This document shows positions 33,702-43,961 of a stretch of 64,000 nt of DNA, one piece after another. Source of the DNA: Liopterus haemorrhoidalis (Eukaryota > Arthropoda > Insecta > Coleoptera > Dytiscidae); assembly GCA_963971575.1 (NCBI GenBank), contig OZ020622.1, positions 18,292,879 to 18,356,878 on the forward strand, written 5' to 3'. A program made the position numbers and the translations under genes. Every line of letters begins with the position of its first letter. The stretch's first letter is position 1. The notes under the pieces were generated by a model. It was given only the letters and a program-made list of their open reading frames with translations. It was not told where the DNA came from and ran no database searches.

Positions 33702-34120
33702 TCAAAGAAATTAACGAACCTTTAAAAATAAATAAAAAAATATTAGTATATGACAAAAAATAGCAAATGGTATATTATCTATCAAAAATTGACAATATTT
33801 TACAATAATTTAAGAGCGGTATTCTACGAAATAATCCATAAAAACTGATGCAATTTAAGAAAAAACTTATCAAAAAAATTATCAAAATAAAAAAAAAAAA
33901 AACTCAATATTGGGTATTTCTACCTCTACTTTTGATTACAGCCTGATATCGACTATTCATACTAAAAATAAGCGGCTGTCAAACCTAGTCCATTTAATAA
34001 GTTGGATCCCCAATTTCTCCTGGTTATTAGGTTAATTTTTATGTTCACTTGGTCGCCTACCAAGGCAATCCTAGACATTTTCAATCGGATTGAGGTCCGC
34101 ACTTCGTGCTGGTCAAGCTA

Positions 34121-34859
34121 TAGGGGATACTTCCTAAGCGCCCTGACATCTGATAGCGATGTGCGGAAGATACGAGAGTGACATTGTTTTGTTTTTGTTG
34201 ATGTTTTATTTTTGTCATAGCAAAAACACAATTCATTTTGTTCTGTGCCGCAATGTAAATTTTCATGGATAAAGAAGAATCCCAGTTTAACATTCTATAA
34301 TTTTCCTAAATTGGAAACAATATCAATTGAAACGACATTTGGAGGTAGAGAGAAAGTGGATCGTAGATCTCTATGGATTCAAAAACTAAAAATCCAAGCC
34401 CATGCATGCGCGTTTGCGCGTTGCATTTTATAGAAAGCGATTTTTTACGTCCAAGAAAAGACTGAAAAAAGGCACTTACCCCAACCTAAATTTGCCTAAA
34501 TCATCAGTTGATATATTAAAAGGCCCTTCCACTTTTTCAGGTAGAGATTTATATTTTTTACTAATATATTTACCATATTTTTGTTGATATTATAGATAGA
34601 CAGTCCAAAAGAATTAAAAATACAATGAAAAACTAAAAATTTCCTTGAAATTTCTTTAGAATATTATAATTTTACATATCTTGTAAATCGTATATTACAT
34701 TTAAATTTTAAAAAAGCACAAAAAAGTTCGAAAAATAGGAAATTACAACTCGTGTTCGTTTTTCCATGTAAACAAATACACAAGCGACAGTTTAATGTCA
34801 CTGTCGAGTGTTCCAGCTTTTGTCGCATATGGGGCTGCGATCTTAAAAAGTTTCCCCTA
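34121..34859 (+). mobile_element. THAP-domain DNA element, copy 2, inserted in the Tc1-like copy
   Basis: The ends TAGGGGATACTTCCTAAGC and CTTAAAAAGTTTCCCCTA form inverted repeats, flanked by TA on both sides (34119-34120 and 34860-34861); reading TATA as the duplication is also possible. The interior includes a frameshifted THAP coding region at about 34230-34470. The copy at 13547-14311 is inverted relative to this one. Confidence 0.88.
34230..34590 (+). pseudogene. THAP zinc-finger segment of a transposase
   Basis: The first frame reads CSVPQCKFSWIKKNPSL and YNFPK, giving the C-x4-C zinc pair (34239-34256). RRSLWIQKLKI supplies the conserved tryptophan. After a frameshift the sequence reads VCALHFIESDF (34412-34444), giving the C-x2-H pair. 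Together these are the C2CH arrangement of THAP domains, which bind DNA at the N-termini of P-type and Kolobok-type transposases. The rest of the protein is absent. The superfamily is not decided: the ends and TA or TATA duplication do not match the 8-bp duplication of P elements or the TTAA of Kolobok. Confidence 0.75.
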
Positions 34860-34989
34860 TAGTTACAAACTCCATAAGGTACTTTTGATCTAGCCGGGTA
34901 CTATGAGGTTCAGCATTATCTTGCATTAGCAATAAAATTACAGATATAAGGCGAAAATTACATGCCAAGCTTTTCAACAATGTTCAGTA

Positions 34990-35178
34990 TGTAATGCTTA
35001 ACATTAAGCCTCTTTTGTAATAGTTTCATAACTTAGTGCACAGTATATCCGTAAGGATGGAAAAAAGGCTGTAACTGTGCTGAACATCTGCTTCTAATAA
35101 ACAAATCAAAGAGAATATTGTGAATTTTGTGCTATGGGAACATAGCATTTCTATTATCAACGAGGCTTTAAGATTGAA
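34990..35178. repeat. MITE, TTTATAATAACTCC family, in the Tc1-like copy
   Basis: It contains TATCCGTAAGGATGGAA, CTTCTAATAAACAAAT and TGGGAACATAGCATTTCTAT, matching 40994-41300 and the inverted fragment at 60395-60475. Confidence 0.65.
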
Positions 35179-35449
35179 ATTATTTATTACCCTTAAGGCC
35201 GTGCGAGCTGTCAAAGAATTTCTTTACCAATCATGATTGATCCTCGACCTAATAAATTGATATTGTTGCAATGAGTATATTGCTCATTGGTCGTTCATAC
35301 ACGTTCACGTCTATCGTAATTATACAGACCAAATCTGGACTCACTATCAAGACAACTTGTTTTCAATCGGCTTCGAACCAATTATGTGTTTCCGGACAAA
35401 ATTTAACCGGGCTCTACGATGATCAATAGCAATCAGTAGCGTAGGCCAA

Positions 35450-35640
35450 GCAAGTATTTGGCAGTAAATATTTCAAATAATTTTCTTATTGTTTACACAT
35501 GAAAATACAAATGATGACCTAAAAAAAAGGTCCTCACTTCTAAAATACATTTTTCTCCAAGAAATTCGGGGGGGGGGGGGCAACTAAGGGCCAGAGCAAT
35601 TTTGCCCACCCTTGGACTCCCCGCTAGCGCCACCACTGGA
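35450..35640. repeat. hAT-like ends with one minisatellite unit and a G13 run
   Basis: CAGTAGCGTAGGCC near 35436, one AAAAAAAAGGTCCTCACTT unit at 35522, a run of 13 G at 35568-35580, and CTAGCGCCACCACTG at 35620-35638 suggest a decayed minisatellite-bearing MITE. Flanking 8-mers do not match. Confidence 0.45.
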
Positions 35641-36889
35641 CCACCTCCTTCATGAACATAGTTTGTGATTCTCCTGTTAATTGATATAAATCATTAAACA
35701 CAATTAATATAATAATTCTTTATGCTTGCTATATTGACAAAAATGACAGTTATAAACAGTTTTTGTTTTTATTGCTGCTCAATTATCTCCAATATGCCTT
35801 ATATAGCTGTCTTTCTCTTCTCCACAGCTTACCCTGAATATTTTTTTTTTAAATCACGTTATTTTTAATTATATTCAGTAACTATTGTATTGTAATTTTA
35901 TATTTAATATTGTTATTCTCGAAATTTGCAAGATGTATAACAATTCATCACAGAATATTATTATTAATTATATTCTGGCTTTCATATTTTACATTAATTT
36001 CCTGTATTTTTAATATGGCATGGTAACAAATTTGCATTAATCTTTCTTATTGCATAAGAAAAAGTAAAATGCTATTCATCTGTCAAAATAACAATTGATA
36101 ATTTATAAAACACTTTCTTCAAAAATTACGAAATTCTCTCATATTTTATGCAACCCGCACAACTTTCATGTCATGTAAGTTGCTCACTTCACATTACAAA
36201 ATATGATCTCCGTGTTTCAACTTTTTCTTTTGTAATTAATTCAGTGAATGAAGAATTAATCACTTGTTTATGAAAGTTAATTATTAGCTAGGTCGTTACC
36301 GTTAAAATATTCATAAAAAATGCATTCTTTGACAATTTGCAATAGGTTATGTAATGTTACTTGTCAGCAGTTATGAATGAAAAATGTTTATAAACAGTTT
36401 CGTAGGAAAATATTCGAGTTTAGAACGAATTGGATATATTTAAACGTAAAAAAATAGCAGTAGAAACATTTTATGTTAATAAAATAGTGAAAATCGACGA
36501 ACATAAACTAAAAATATTGTTTATGGATGTCCAGAAAAGAATAAATGGAGCATATTGGACCGAATTACTATAAAAATAAGTACTTGTATTACAGCTAAGT
36601 GTTTTACCACCATGTCATTTTTAAAAATAGCGCTGGCATGCAAATGATGTCACTGCACTATATAAAAATACATTATCCCAAAATAATAAAGAATTTCCTC
36701 TTGTATATATCTTTAACAAGATCTAAAGCCCACATGACGTCATTCTGCAGAATATTTTCGCAAAATTTCTCTGGAATTATCTATTGTATACATTTGAAAC
36801 TTGATCGTTACTAAAATTAACGTTGAGTTTAGAATTTTATAAATAGACCATGCGTTCCCTAATATGGTTACGAGAATAGAAACTAGCTA
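35641..36889. other. AT-rich intron, nothing recognised
   Basis: No coding or repeat signal recognised over about 1.25 kb, one of the few repeat-poor stretches. It lies just upstream of the atypical tropomyosin exon. Confidence 0.4.
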
Positions 36890-37149
36890 ATGGATGACGT
36901 CATCAAACGTCATAGCCCGGGTTACCCCATCAGGGGGTTTGTCAAATTTTCATGAATGCGAAAAATTATTTATGGAGTTTGGAGCAGTTCGTCGTTGGAA
37001 CAACATGTGTACATTCCATTTATGGTTTTGCATTTAGTTATTGTTTTTTATAAAGTGAATTTAATTAAATGAGATTTATTTAATGGGATTTTATATGAAA
37101 AATGTTGTGTACGAGATTTAGTTTAAAAAATCATAACTCGGCGCCTAAA
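36890..37149 (+). promoter_or_regulatory. Candidate promoter of the atypical tropomyosin transcript
   Basis: A palindromic cyclic-AMP-response-like TGACGTCA (36895-36902), an initiator-like GAGCAGTTCGTCGTTGG (36981-36998) and a perfect CArG-type CCATTTATGG (37016-37025) lie within 260 bp of the start. Arrangement suggests a transcription start near 36985, but this is motif matching only. Confidence 0.35.
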
Positions 37150-37878
37150 ATGAGTTCAGGGTCAAAACATCAGATGTCAGGAAAGTCGAATAAGAAAGTA
37201 GTGCGTACTTCAACCGCACGACGTAAGCGCCAGTTGATCCAAGATGGCGGCCAGTGTGAACAAGCAGTAACTTGCTCTTCAAATATTATGTCTGAACGTA
37301 CCGTTGGTATTAGTACTCCAAGAAAAAGAGGCCATCAACATCACCCCAGAAATCATGGCACTCGAAAAAAACAGGCAAATACAACAGAAAAAATTGTATA
37401 TAGTAATATCAATATACAACAACCAACGGTAGCGAATAAAACAGACGTAGTTAATAATAAATTATGTGATAATACAAGTGTATCTAGTGATAAAGAAATA
37501 AATAGTAATTTATTTGACCAAAATGATACGTCCAATAATAATATAGATCTAAAACAAACCAAATCATGTGATTTTGTGCCTGTTAAAAGTAAGAAACCGT
37601 CCAAAAGTTATAAAGATATTCCTCGGCCAGCGGCTGAAGGGTCAAGTCAAAGCGATGCTGAAAATGAAGACCCTGAACAAGAGGAATTAGCAAGATTAAG
37701 ATGTACATCAGAACGTGCAGAAGTTGTAGCAGAACGAGAAACAAGAAGACGGAACCGAAGATGTGCAGATTATCCAGGGTTGGCGTTTGGCAGCAGTATC
37801 TTCTCCTCGGACACTATGATGAAGTTCTCCATCATCAGGAACGAACTACATAATATTATGAATACACAACTTAAAAGG
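37150..37878 (+). CDS. Tm1: Atypical tropomyosin (Tm1-I/C-like) alternative first exon
   Basis: This 243-residue exon ends on a codon boundary at the donor GTATGT (37879). The start at 37150 (MSSGSKHQMSGKS) is chosen over an upstream in-frame ATG at 37102, which would add 16 residues and is preceded by an in-frame stop at 37096. Residues 1-80 are basic (KKVVRTSTARRKRQ, RKRGHQHHPRNHGTRKK); 80-175 are Asn/Ser/Asp-rich and look disordered; about 175-243 is conserved in character, with EELARLRCTSERAEVV, a RRRNRRCADYPGLAF segment and SSDTMMKFSIIRNELHN ending in NTQLKR. In flies the Tm1-I/C isoform has a long disordered N-terminal extension ahead of a partial tropomyosin coiled coil and acts with kinesin-1 in mRNA transport; equating the two is by recalled motif likeness and position in the locus. 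Translation past 37878 is intron. Confidence 0.85.
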
Positions 37879-38530
37879 GTATGTTTGGTAAAAAAAATAC
37901 GTATGTTTATTTTTGTTGAAAGAAACATTGGCTTTTGGATAAATATATTTTGTTTACATGTTATTTTCGTACAATGCGGGGGGTTGGTTTATGTCGTCAG
38001 CTGTTTTCGGTCACGTGGTCGAGAAGTATGGACCAATCACAGCGCTACGTGTTGCTTATGTCACAAAACAATATGGAACAAATTTTTGTTTTTGGAATAA
38101 AACAAATTGTGAGACTTTAAAACAATGTTTAAGTTTTTTTAATATATAAATCTTACATTTTTAACTTCTAAACTTATTTATTTTGTTTTGCTGAACATGT
38201 GTCTTTATTTAATCACAATGACAATTTGTATTTATCATTTGTTGTAAATAAACAGATAACAATCGTAAGCTTAAATATTTTTGTGAATTTTCCTGGAAGT
38301 TAAAATCTTTTGTTATCGAATGACAATAGATTAGAATACAAAACAATTTCAAATATTTTAAAAGCAAGTAAAAGTTTCGTATTTTTACGGTACAATGGAG
38401 AAATTTCTATTAATGTTAACAAGACAGTGTGTAATTAGAAAGAATGCTATTAATTCAATGAGTAATGTGGTAAAGCACTTTGCTATTAACTAGAATACGT
38501 GGGATCATATTCAATAAAGGCTTAAAATTT
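37879..38530. other. Intron after the atypical exon
   Basis: The open frame of the exon runs on to 38100, but the codons past the donor are AT-rich and lack the exon's composition. No other feature is recognised. Confidence 0.5.
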
Positions 38531-38534
38531 AAGG

Positions 38535-39102
38535 GATTTGAGAAGGGGTTGCCAACCGGTGGTTTGTGGGACAAATGCGGTCCACCGAACGATTTTATGT
38601 GGTCCACTAATAAGAAAATATATTATTTACTATTCTTATCCAGCGTGGCCAATACATTACTGCCACGATTTAAGCTTCTTATTAATGATTTAGGATTTTT
38701 ATTACTGATTAAGGCTCGGTCTTTTCGAAGGTCTGGTTAAGGGCGAATAATTCTTTTGAAGTGTTGAACTGCTCTTTAACCATAGTAATTCACAGCCAAA
38801 AATTAAACCTAACTACTGGTTATCACTAACCAAAACTTAACTGAAGATGAAAATACCATGCCTTAGACATCTTATTACTGAGTTTAGGCGTCTTATTACT
38901 GATTTAGTCTTCTTACACATTAGGTGTATTTATGCCAACGTAAATATATATAAACCGGCGTAAACAAGAACTTTCGATAGTAAAAAATAGACATTACAAA
39001 AGTAAGTATGGTCAGCCAAAATATAGTTAGTGAGTAAAGCCAAAATGAAGTTGAAAGTTAATGAATGCGGCCCGCGACGTATTAAAGATTGCCGACCCCT
39101 GG
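38535..39102. repeat. Decayed hAT-like element (GGGGTTGCCAAC ends)
   Basis: AGGGGTTGCCAACCGGTGG and TGCGGTCCACCGAACG on the left mirror GCGGCCCGCGACG and GATTGCCGACCCCTGG on the right. No matching 8-bp flanks were found. Confidence 0.55.
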
Positions 39103-39257
39103 TTTTAGTAACGATGACATGTGGGTAGGGTTACATGGGTCACATGTCATAGGGTGACATGTTTACATGGGTCATTGAACCCAGTCTTAAGTTATTTGTA
39201 GGCTTTAATTGCTATGCGTTAATTTTAACTAACCAACTTTAAGTTATTTGTCAAGTT

Positions 39258-39515
39258 CTTCTTTTTCTTCTTCTTTGAGCACTGTCAGTTAGATTGACTT
39301 TTGGCCTCACTCACATAAGTCCTCCATCTTGATCTGTTTATTGTCATGTCTTTCCATGTTCTCTGTATACCAATACTTGTTAGATCTTTGGTTAGCTGAT
39401 TTCATCATCTCTTGCGAGGTCTCCCCACTGGTCGACGGGTATTCAATATCTTCACAACCATTCTGTCCTCTTTTATCCTCATCACGTCTCTTATCCACGG
39501 TAATCGACTACCTCT
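39258..39515 (-). mobile_element. LINE 3' end (RTE/endonuclease-type tail), copy 2
   Basis: On the minus strand it matches the terminal part of 51610-52395: ...YPSTSGETSQEMMKSANQRS in one frame, the conserved SYE-GQKST region in another, and a GAAGAAGAAAAAGAAGAA tail. Frameshifted and 5'-truncated. Confidence 0.8.
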
Positions 39516-40112
39516 CAGTTCTTGTCAAGTTAAAATTTATATTACAAGTAAAATTAATTTAAAAATTATACTGTATTGATTGAAGAATTGCTGAGTTCGG
39601 TAATAAGACGGTAACCTAACGTAATGTCTACATTTAGGTGATAATCGCGCTACAGTGTCGAGCGACTAACACGTTAGTAGTTTCAAGGATATAAGTTTCT
39701 CAGGGGACAAGTGTTACTCGTTTCCAGTAACGTAAATATGTCAGTTGGATAACTTCTGGCCTTATTTGCATTTATAAGTTGCCTATCGCGTCTTTCTAAG
39801 TATATTTTATATCAAACCTAGATTTTCTGTAAGTTGATTTGGTAGGTCTGATAGAATTATTTATGAAAATTATTTATTTAATATAACAGGATGTTAAAAA
39901 TGAATATGCAAATAAAATTGATATCAATAAAACAAGTAAATTTTTGATATTGTGTTATCTATTAGGTTATTGATAAATTAAATAAACAATTTTATTGCAT
40001 TAATTCAATTTGCTGTAATTATTTGAATTGTAAGAGGATTAGAGTTCCTGTGGTAACATATACATGAGTACTAAAGGCTAGAGTAATGGGCCTTACTATA
40101 TATACCAGTGGT
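39516..40112. other. Intron sequence, nothing recognised
   Basis: No supported feature. Confidence 0.4.
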
Positions 40113-40340
40113 GTCCAAACTTTTCCCATGGTGGGTGTTAGGCGCGCACCCAGAAATTTATCTGGGGGGGGGAGGCTAAAAAAGGTCCTCTCTTGTATTT
40201 TGACCTAAAAATCCATAACAACCATATGTCTTTGGGGCTCTAGGGGGGGGTCACCACTTATATTTTGACCAAAAACACATAAAATCTTCGTGTTTTTCGA
40301 GTTCATGGGGGGGGGGCTTAAGCCGGGGGTTGGGCCGGGG
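40113..40340. repeat. hAT left end cut by a GCGCGCACCC-type element
   Basis: CAGTGGTGTCCAAACTTTTC at 40113 is a hAT terminus; GGCGCGCACCCAGAAATTT at 40141 and poly-G runs at 40164-40172, 40244 and 40307 belong to the element type seen at 19346, 44900 and 47014. ATTTTGACC-AAAA repeats stand in for the minisatellite. Confidence 0.5.
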
Positions 40341-40863
40341 GCCAGATATCCAAGAAACACATCTAGACGAGGTTAGTATGTGTTTGGGGAGTAAAACTTC
40401 AAAAATCACTTGAGGACGTGGTAGTAGTCGAAATATCGAAAATTCATTCGTTTGGCAAAAATGGTACTATACTCTGTTCAGAATCAAGAAGTAGTAATCA
40501 TGCAATGTTCACATGATAATTTTATGGAACTCTCGTCGTTCGTTGGCTGTTGAGTTTTTTATTTTAAGCGACAGCCAATAGGGTAGCGACTTCAATCTTT
40601 CACGTGATTTTTTACTATTTTTGTATTTCGAACTTTCTTAATTAAATTTTTTGGTATCAACCAATAAAAGATATTCGACTAAAACTTTGATCTCTTTTAA
40701 TATATATCGTAAATATGAGAAAATAACTAGATATTTGGTTTGTGGTTAGTAATGTTTTTGCCAGTAATGGATTATTTAAGAAACACTTTGTTCGAATGAC
40801 AGTTCTGTTTTAAAATATAACCTCACTATTCTGTGTGGTTCTACACATGACGTATATGTAAAT

Positions 40864-40995
40864 ATGTATCAACAATATTTATTAAACGAGAAACTTTTAA
40901 CTGATTTATCGTTGGATGAAAGTGATGAGTATGAATTTATCATGGATTATTTGAACAGAGAACAGTTTCGCGCCATAAAAAGTAGAGGGGAGTAA
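40864..40995 (+). CDS. 43-codon acidic open frame, unrecognised
   Basis: The frame reads MYQQYLLNEKLLTDLSL then DESDEYEFIMDYLNREQF and RAIKSRGE, with an acidic-hydrophobic character unlike random AT-rich sequence. It meets the left end of a MITE at 40994. It may be the start of a Harbinger-like transposase cut by the MITE; this is only a guess from composition. Confidence 0.25.
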   Translation: MYQQYLLNEKLLTDLSLDESDEYEFIMDYLNREQFRAIKSRGE

Positions 40996-41149
40996 AGTCT
41001 GGTTTATAATAACTCCATAACATAATGCATCCATATGTAATAATGAGTTTGACCCTTCAAAACATCTGTTTGTAATAAACAGAACAAAGATAGTAGTGTA
41101 ATTTGTATGCTTATGTATACATAGCATATCTATTATAAACCAGGCTTTA
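40990..41149. mobile_element. MITE, TTTATAATAACTCC family, tandem copy 1
   Basis: AGTCTGGTTTATAATAACTC is inverted at the end as TATTATAAACCAGGCTTT. The interior has TTGACCCTTCAAAACATCTG and TAATAAACAGAACAAA, shared with 34990-35178 and 60395-60475. Open frames in it are by-products. Confidence 0.8.
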
Positions 41150-41300
41150 GGCTTTGTTTATAATAACCCCTTAACATAATGTATAAGGATGGAACAAAGG
41201 GTTTGACCCTTCAACACAACTGTTTGTAATAAACAGAACAAATAGAGTAGTGTATTTTTTATGTTACGTATCCATGGCATATCTATTACAATCGAGGATT
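41150..41300. mobile_element. MITE, TTTATAATAACTCC family, tandem copy 2
   Basis: It follows copy 1 directly, in the same orientation: CTTTGTTTATAATAACCCC, TTGACCCTTCAACACAACTG, TAATAAACAGAACAAAT, then a diverged end CTATTACAATCGAGG. Confidence 0.75.
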
Positions 41301-42387
41301 AAGAAACTGATATAAAATCAAGGTTCGGTCGTGGTTGTTATGGTTAGTAATCAATCTATCAAACTTCAGCTACCACGTTCCGTAAATAAATTTTTTCAGC
41401 ATATTTGTAACAAATAAAGGCATTTTAATTATTTATTTATTTCGGCGAAACGACACATCGCTCATTTATTGCAAGAGTGCCATATCTCAAAATTTGTAAT
41501 TTTTCAAGAAACATATTTGAAGTTTGTAAAGTACTATTGCTTCAATGAGTGCTACGACGATAGAATTAACTTTCTAGCGGAGACTTATGCAAGTTGAGTT
41601 TAGGAACCTTAGCCAGTTAAAAGTCCACCTCGAAGTGATTCCTTCTATACCACTAACTCAATAAGGGCGATTTTTGAGTTACGTCATTGTTGCATTAAAT
41701 GAGCGACATGTCCAGGAATTCCATTCCTCTCGGATTACCGGAGATAGTCCCGCTTTATTGACTTCTATCCCGACGTCCCTATAAGTTTTTAGTGCTTTTT
41801 CTAACTTCTATCCCTTTAACCAGACAAAAGTGTCCCTGTTTTTTGTTTTAAAAAAATGCGATATCGCATGTTACTTCTTTCCGAAGTCCTTTTTTATCCT
41901 TATCACGTGTCCTACCCACAATGATGGTCTAAATCTAATTTCCTGGATGATTCATAGGTTGAAAAATTTTGTCATTTCATCAGTATTATGTTATATCTCG
42001 ATTTAGTCATTTTCACTCGAAACTAAATATACTTTACTCCTTTCTTTGTTTTTGCTTAGTGTACGTAAAAATATAATTTAATTAAAGTAATATGATGTAG
42101 CAAATTACTGCGCATTTTACTGACGTCACTACTTAACATACAATGAATTTACAATATTGAAGATTTTAGTATGCCATATTTTCAGAAATTGGCACATTGC
42201 CAATAGGTATGCATGCGGTTTAGTTTTTGGCACACCTTATTTGTAACACTTTAGTTGTACGTGTTTGGAATTATTAAAACAAATCCTGTTTAGGCGGAAA
42301 ACCTCAAACTAAAAGTATTCTAATACGTAATTATAAAATTTAAAAAACTAAAATAAAGAGAATTACTAAAACAAAATCGTAAGGAGT
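41301..42387. other. Intron sequence, nothing recognised
   Basis: No supported feature in about 1.1 kb. Confidence 0.4.
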
Positions 42388-42395
42388 CACATGAC

Positions 42396-43045
42396 TAGCG
42401 TTTCTTCTAGAGAATTATTTCTCGAGAATTTTTTCAGAAAAAGTTATAATTATCATTTTTCATTTCTCGAGAAAAACAATTTTAAATAAATATAATGTTT
42501 AGTGAGTCACAGATTATAATTTAATTTTGATAAAATTTGTCTTCTCCCGCAACGCATCTGTGGCAACAGATAAGAAGCGATTTATAATATTTAGCTAATT
42601 AGCATTTATTGTTACAATATTTTATTTTAATTTAGTGTATTATTTATTATAATCAATTACATTTCATTTTTGTTCAGTTTAAAACTGTTATGTAAAAGAT
42701 ACCTACAAGTTAAATAAAATAAATTATTACTATTATTATTAATTTCTTAATTTTTTGAAAATTTCTCTATACATATGTATTTTCAATTAATATGCAATTA
42801 CGTGCCGTTTACGTAATCATTTTTAAAGCCCCGTTATCTAGTTGTTCTAATATTATTTCAATGAATACTTTAGTACTTAAAAGTTGACTATAATTTTAAC
42901 ATGTTTTTATCCTCAATAAACAATATTTTCAATATTAAAAAAAGATATATATTCTAATAATTATTTTTCTCGAGAATCCTCGAGAAAATAAGTCTAATTT
43001 TTTATTTCTCGAGAAATGAAAAATGTCGGGAAATCAGAAACACTA
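42396..43045. mobile_element. hAT-type element with TAGCGTTTC ends and CTCGAGAA repeats
   Basis: TAGCGTTTCT and AGAAACACTA end the element and CACATGAC flanks both sides exactly (42388-42395 and 43046-43053). Subterminal TTTCTCGAGAA motifs occur at 42418, 42467, 42967, 42978 and 43007, near both ends and in both orientations, as expected for transposase-binding repeats. No transposase is present in 650 bp. Confidence 0.93.
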
Positions 43046-43169
43046 CACATGACATCTTAACTATTATAATTAATCGGAACAATTATACATTATTTTCTGC
43101 TCTTGTCTGTTTGTTTCGCTGTCGGTATATCTGTTAATTCTTGTTTCACTTTCTCTTTTTCCTTCTCAT

Positions 43170-43364
43170 CTAGACGGTACTGTGTTTCTTTCTGTTAAAA
43201 TGGCACTTCCCGTTTCTTTTCTGAGGTATTTTGACATCTGAGTACCATAATAAATCTGATTCCAACTTATTTGCTTTTTCATAAGCTTGCCTGACGAGAG
43301 GGTGGTGGAGAGAGGGTATAATTTCCAGGATCCGTGGTTTCAAGTGGTCCGGACAGGGCTCCAA
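43170..43364 (-). CDS. 64-codon minus-strand frame, unrecognised
   Basis: The frame reads MEPCPDHLKPRILEIIPSLH then HPLVRQAYEKANKLESDLL and YSDVKIPQKRNGKCHFN. Composition is protein-like and a similar frame continues shortly after the stop (RRKRKRK). It has no start context or family resemblance I can name; a retroelement fragment is most likely. Confidence 0.3.
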   Translation of the reverse strand: MEPCPDHLKPRILEIIPSLHHPLVRQAYEKANKLESDLLWYSDVKIPQKRNGKCHFNRKKHSTV

Positions 43365-43670
43365 TTTATTGTTCTTTTGTTTATTTTGTCTACCTGGTAA
43401 GAACCTTCTACCTGGACCCGGATTTCCAGATTTTATTTACTTTACTATTATTGTGATGCAATATAACCTATAAAAACTATGTCACACAAAACACGTACTG
43501 TGCTCAAAACACTTCAAATTAGCTCAATCAGTAATGTTACTCTTTCAAGGACTTGCGCAGAAATAAATACTCTGCTTCTGTTAAATACTTGTAAGTGTGC
43601 AAGCATTTTTGAATAGTAATATTCCTAGTTATTAGCCATTATTTTTACCGCGATATGAAAGCGATTGAAA

Positions 43671-43697
43671 CCGCACTATACAAAGAGTATAGTGCGG
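43671..43697. repeat. Perfect 11-bp hairpin
   Basis: CCGCACTATAC, loop AAAGA, then the exact reverse complement GTATAGTGCGG. Confidence 0.9.
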
Positions 43698-43819
43698 ATA
43701 AGTGTTCTATTACGCGCACCTGATCTACAACAGCACATCCAAAATCCGCATCCGATCAGCATACACAGAAAATTTACAGTTATCAGCGGATGTGTAGGAC
43801 TATTACTTTCTTTTAAACT

Positions 43820-43953
43820 CAGTGGCGGATTTAGGTCAGTTAAGGCCCCGGGCGCAGTAAGAATATTGGGCCCCTCAATTAGAAAAAAGTTAAAAATTAG
43901 GTTTTTGCGTGGCCCTTTAGAGGTCGGGGCACCCACCGTTAAATCCGCTTCTG
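43820..43953. mobile_element. hAT MITE, TSD TTTAAACT
   Basis: CAGTGGCGGATTTAGG and TTAAATCCGCTTCTG are near-perfect inverted ends; TTTAAACT flanks both sides (43812-43819 and 43954-43961). GGGCGC and GGGCCCC motifs fill the 134-bp body. Confidence 0.94.
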
Positions 43954-43961
43954 TTTAAACT

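Larger units (their letters stand above)
33702..35446 (-). mobile_element. Tc1-like transposon remnant split by two insertions
   Basis: The left end CACTGCTCAAAGAAATTAAC is a Tc1-type terminus. On the minus strand three catalytic regions appear in order: SRFGLYNYDRRERV near 35345-35300, QDNAEPHSTRLDQKYL near 34925-34875, and PARSADLNPIENV near 34115-34079. Between the first and second lies a TTTATAATAA-family MITE (about 34990-35175); between the second and third lies the THAP element 34121-34859. Stops and frameshifts occur throughout. The right terminus is missing. Confidence 0.88.

Noticed and set aside
37879..38100. Extension of the atypical tropomyosin frame past the donor
   Set aside because: GTATGT donor follows the conserved LKR end; codons beyond are AT-rich and unlike the exon.
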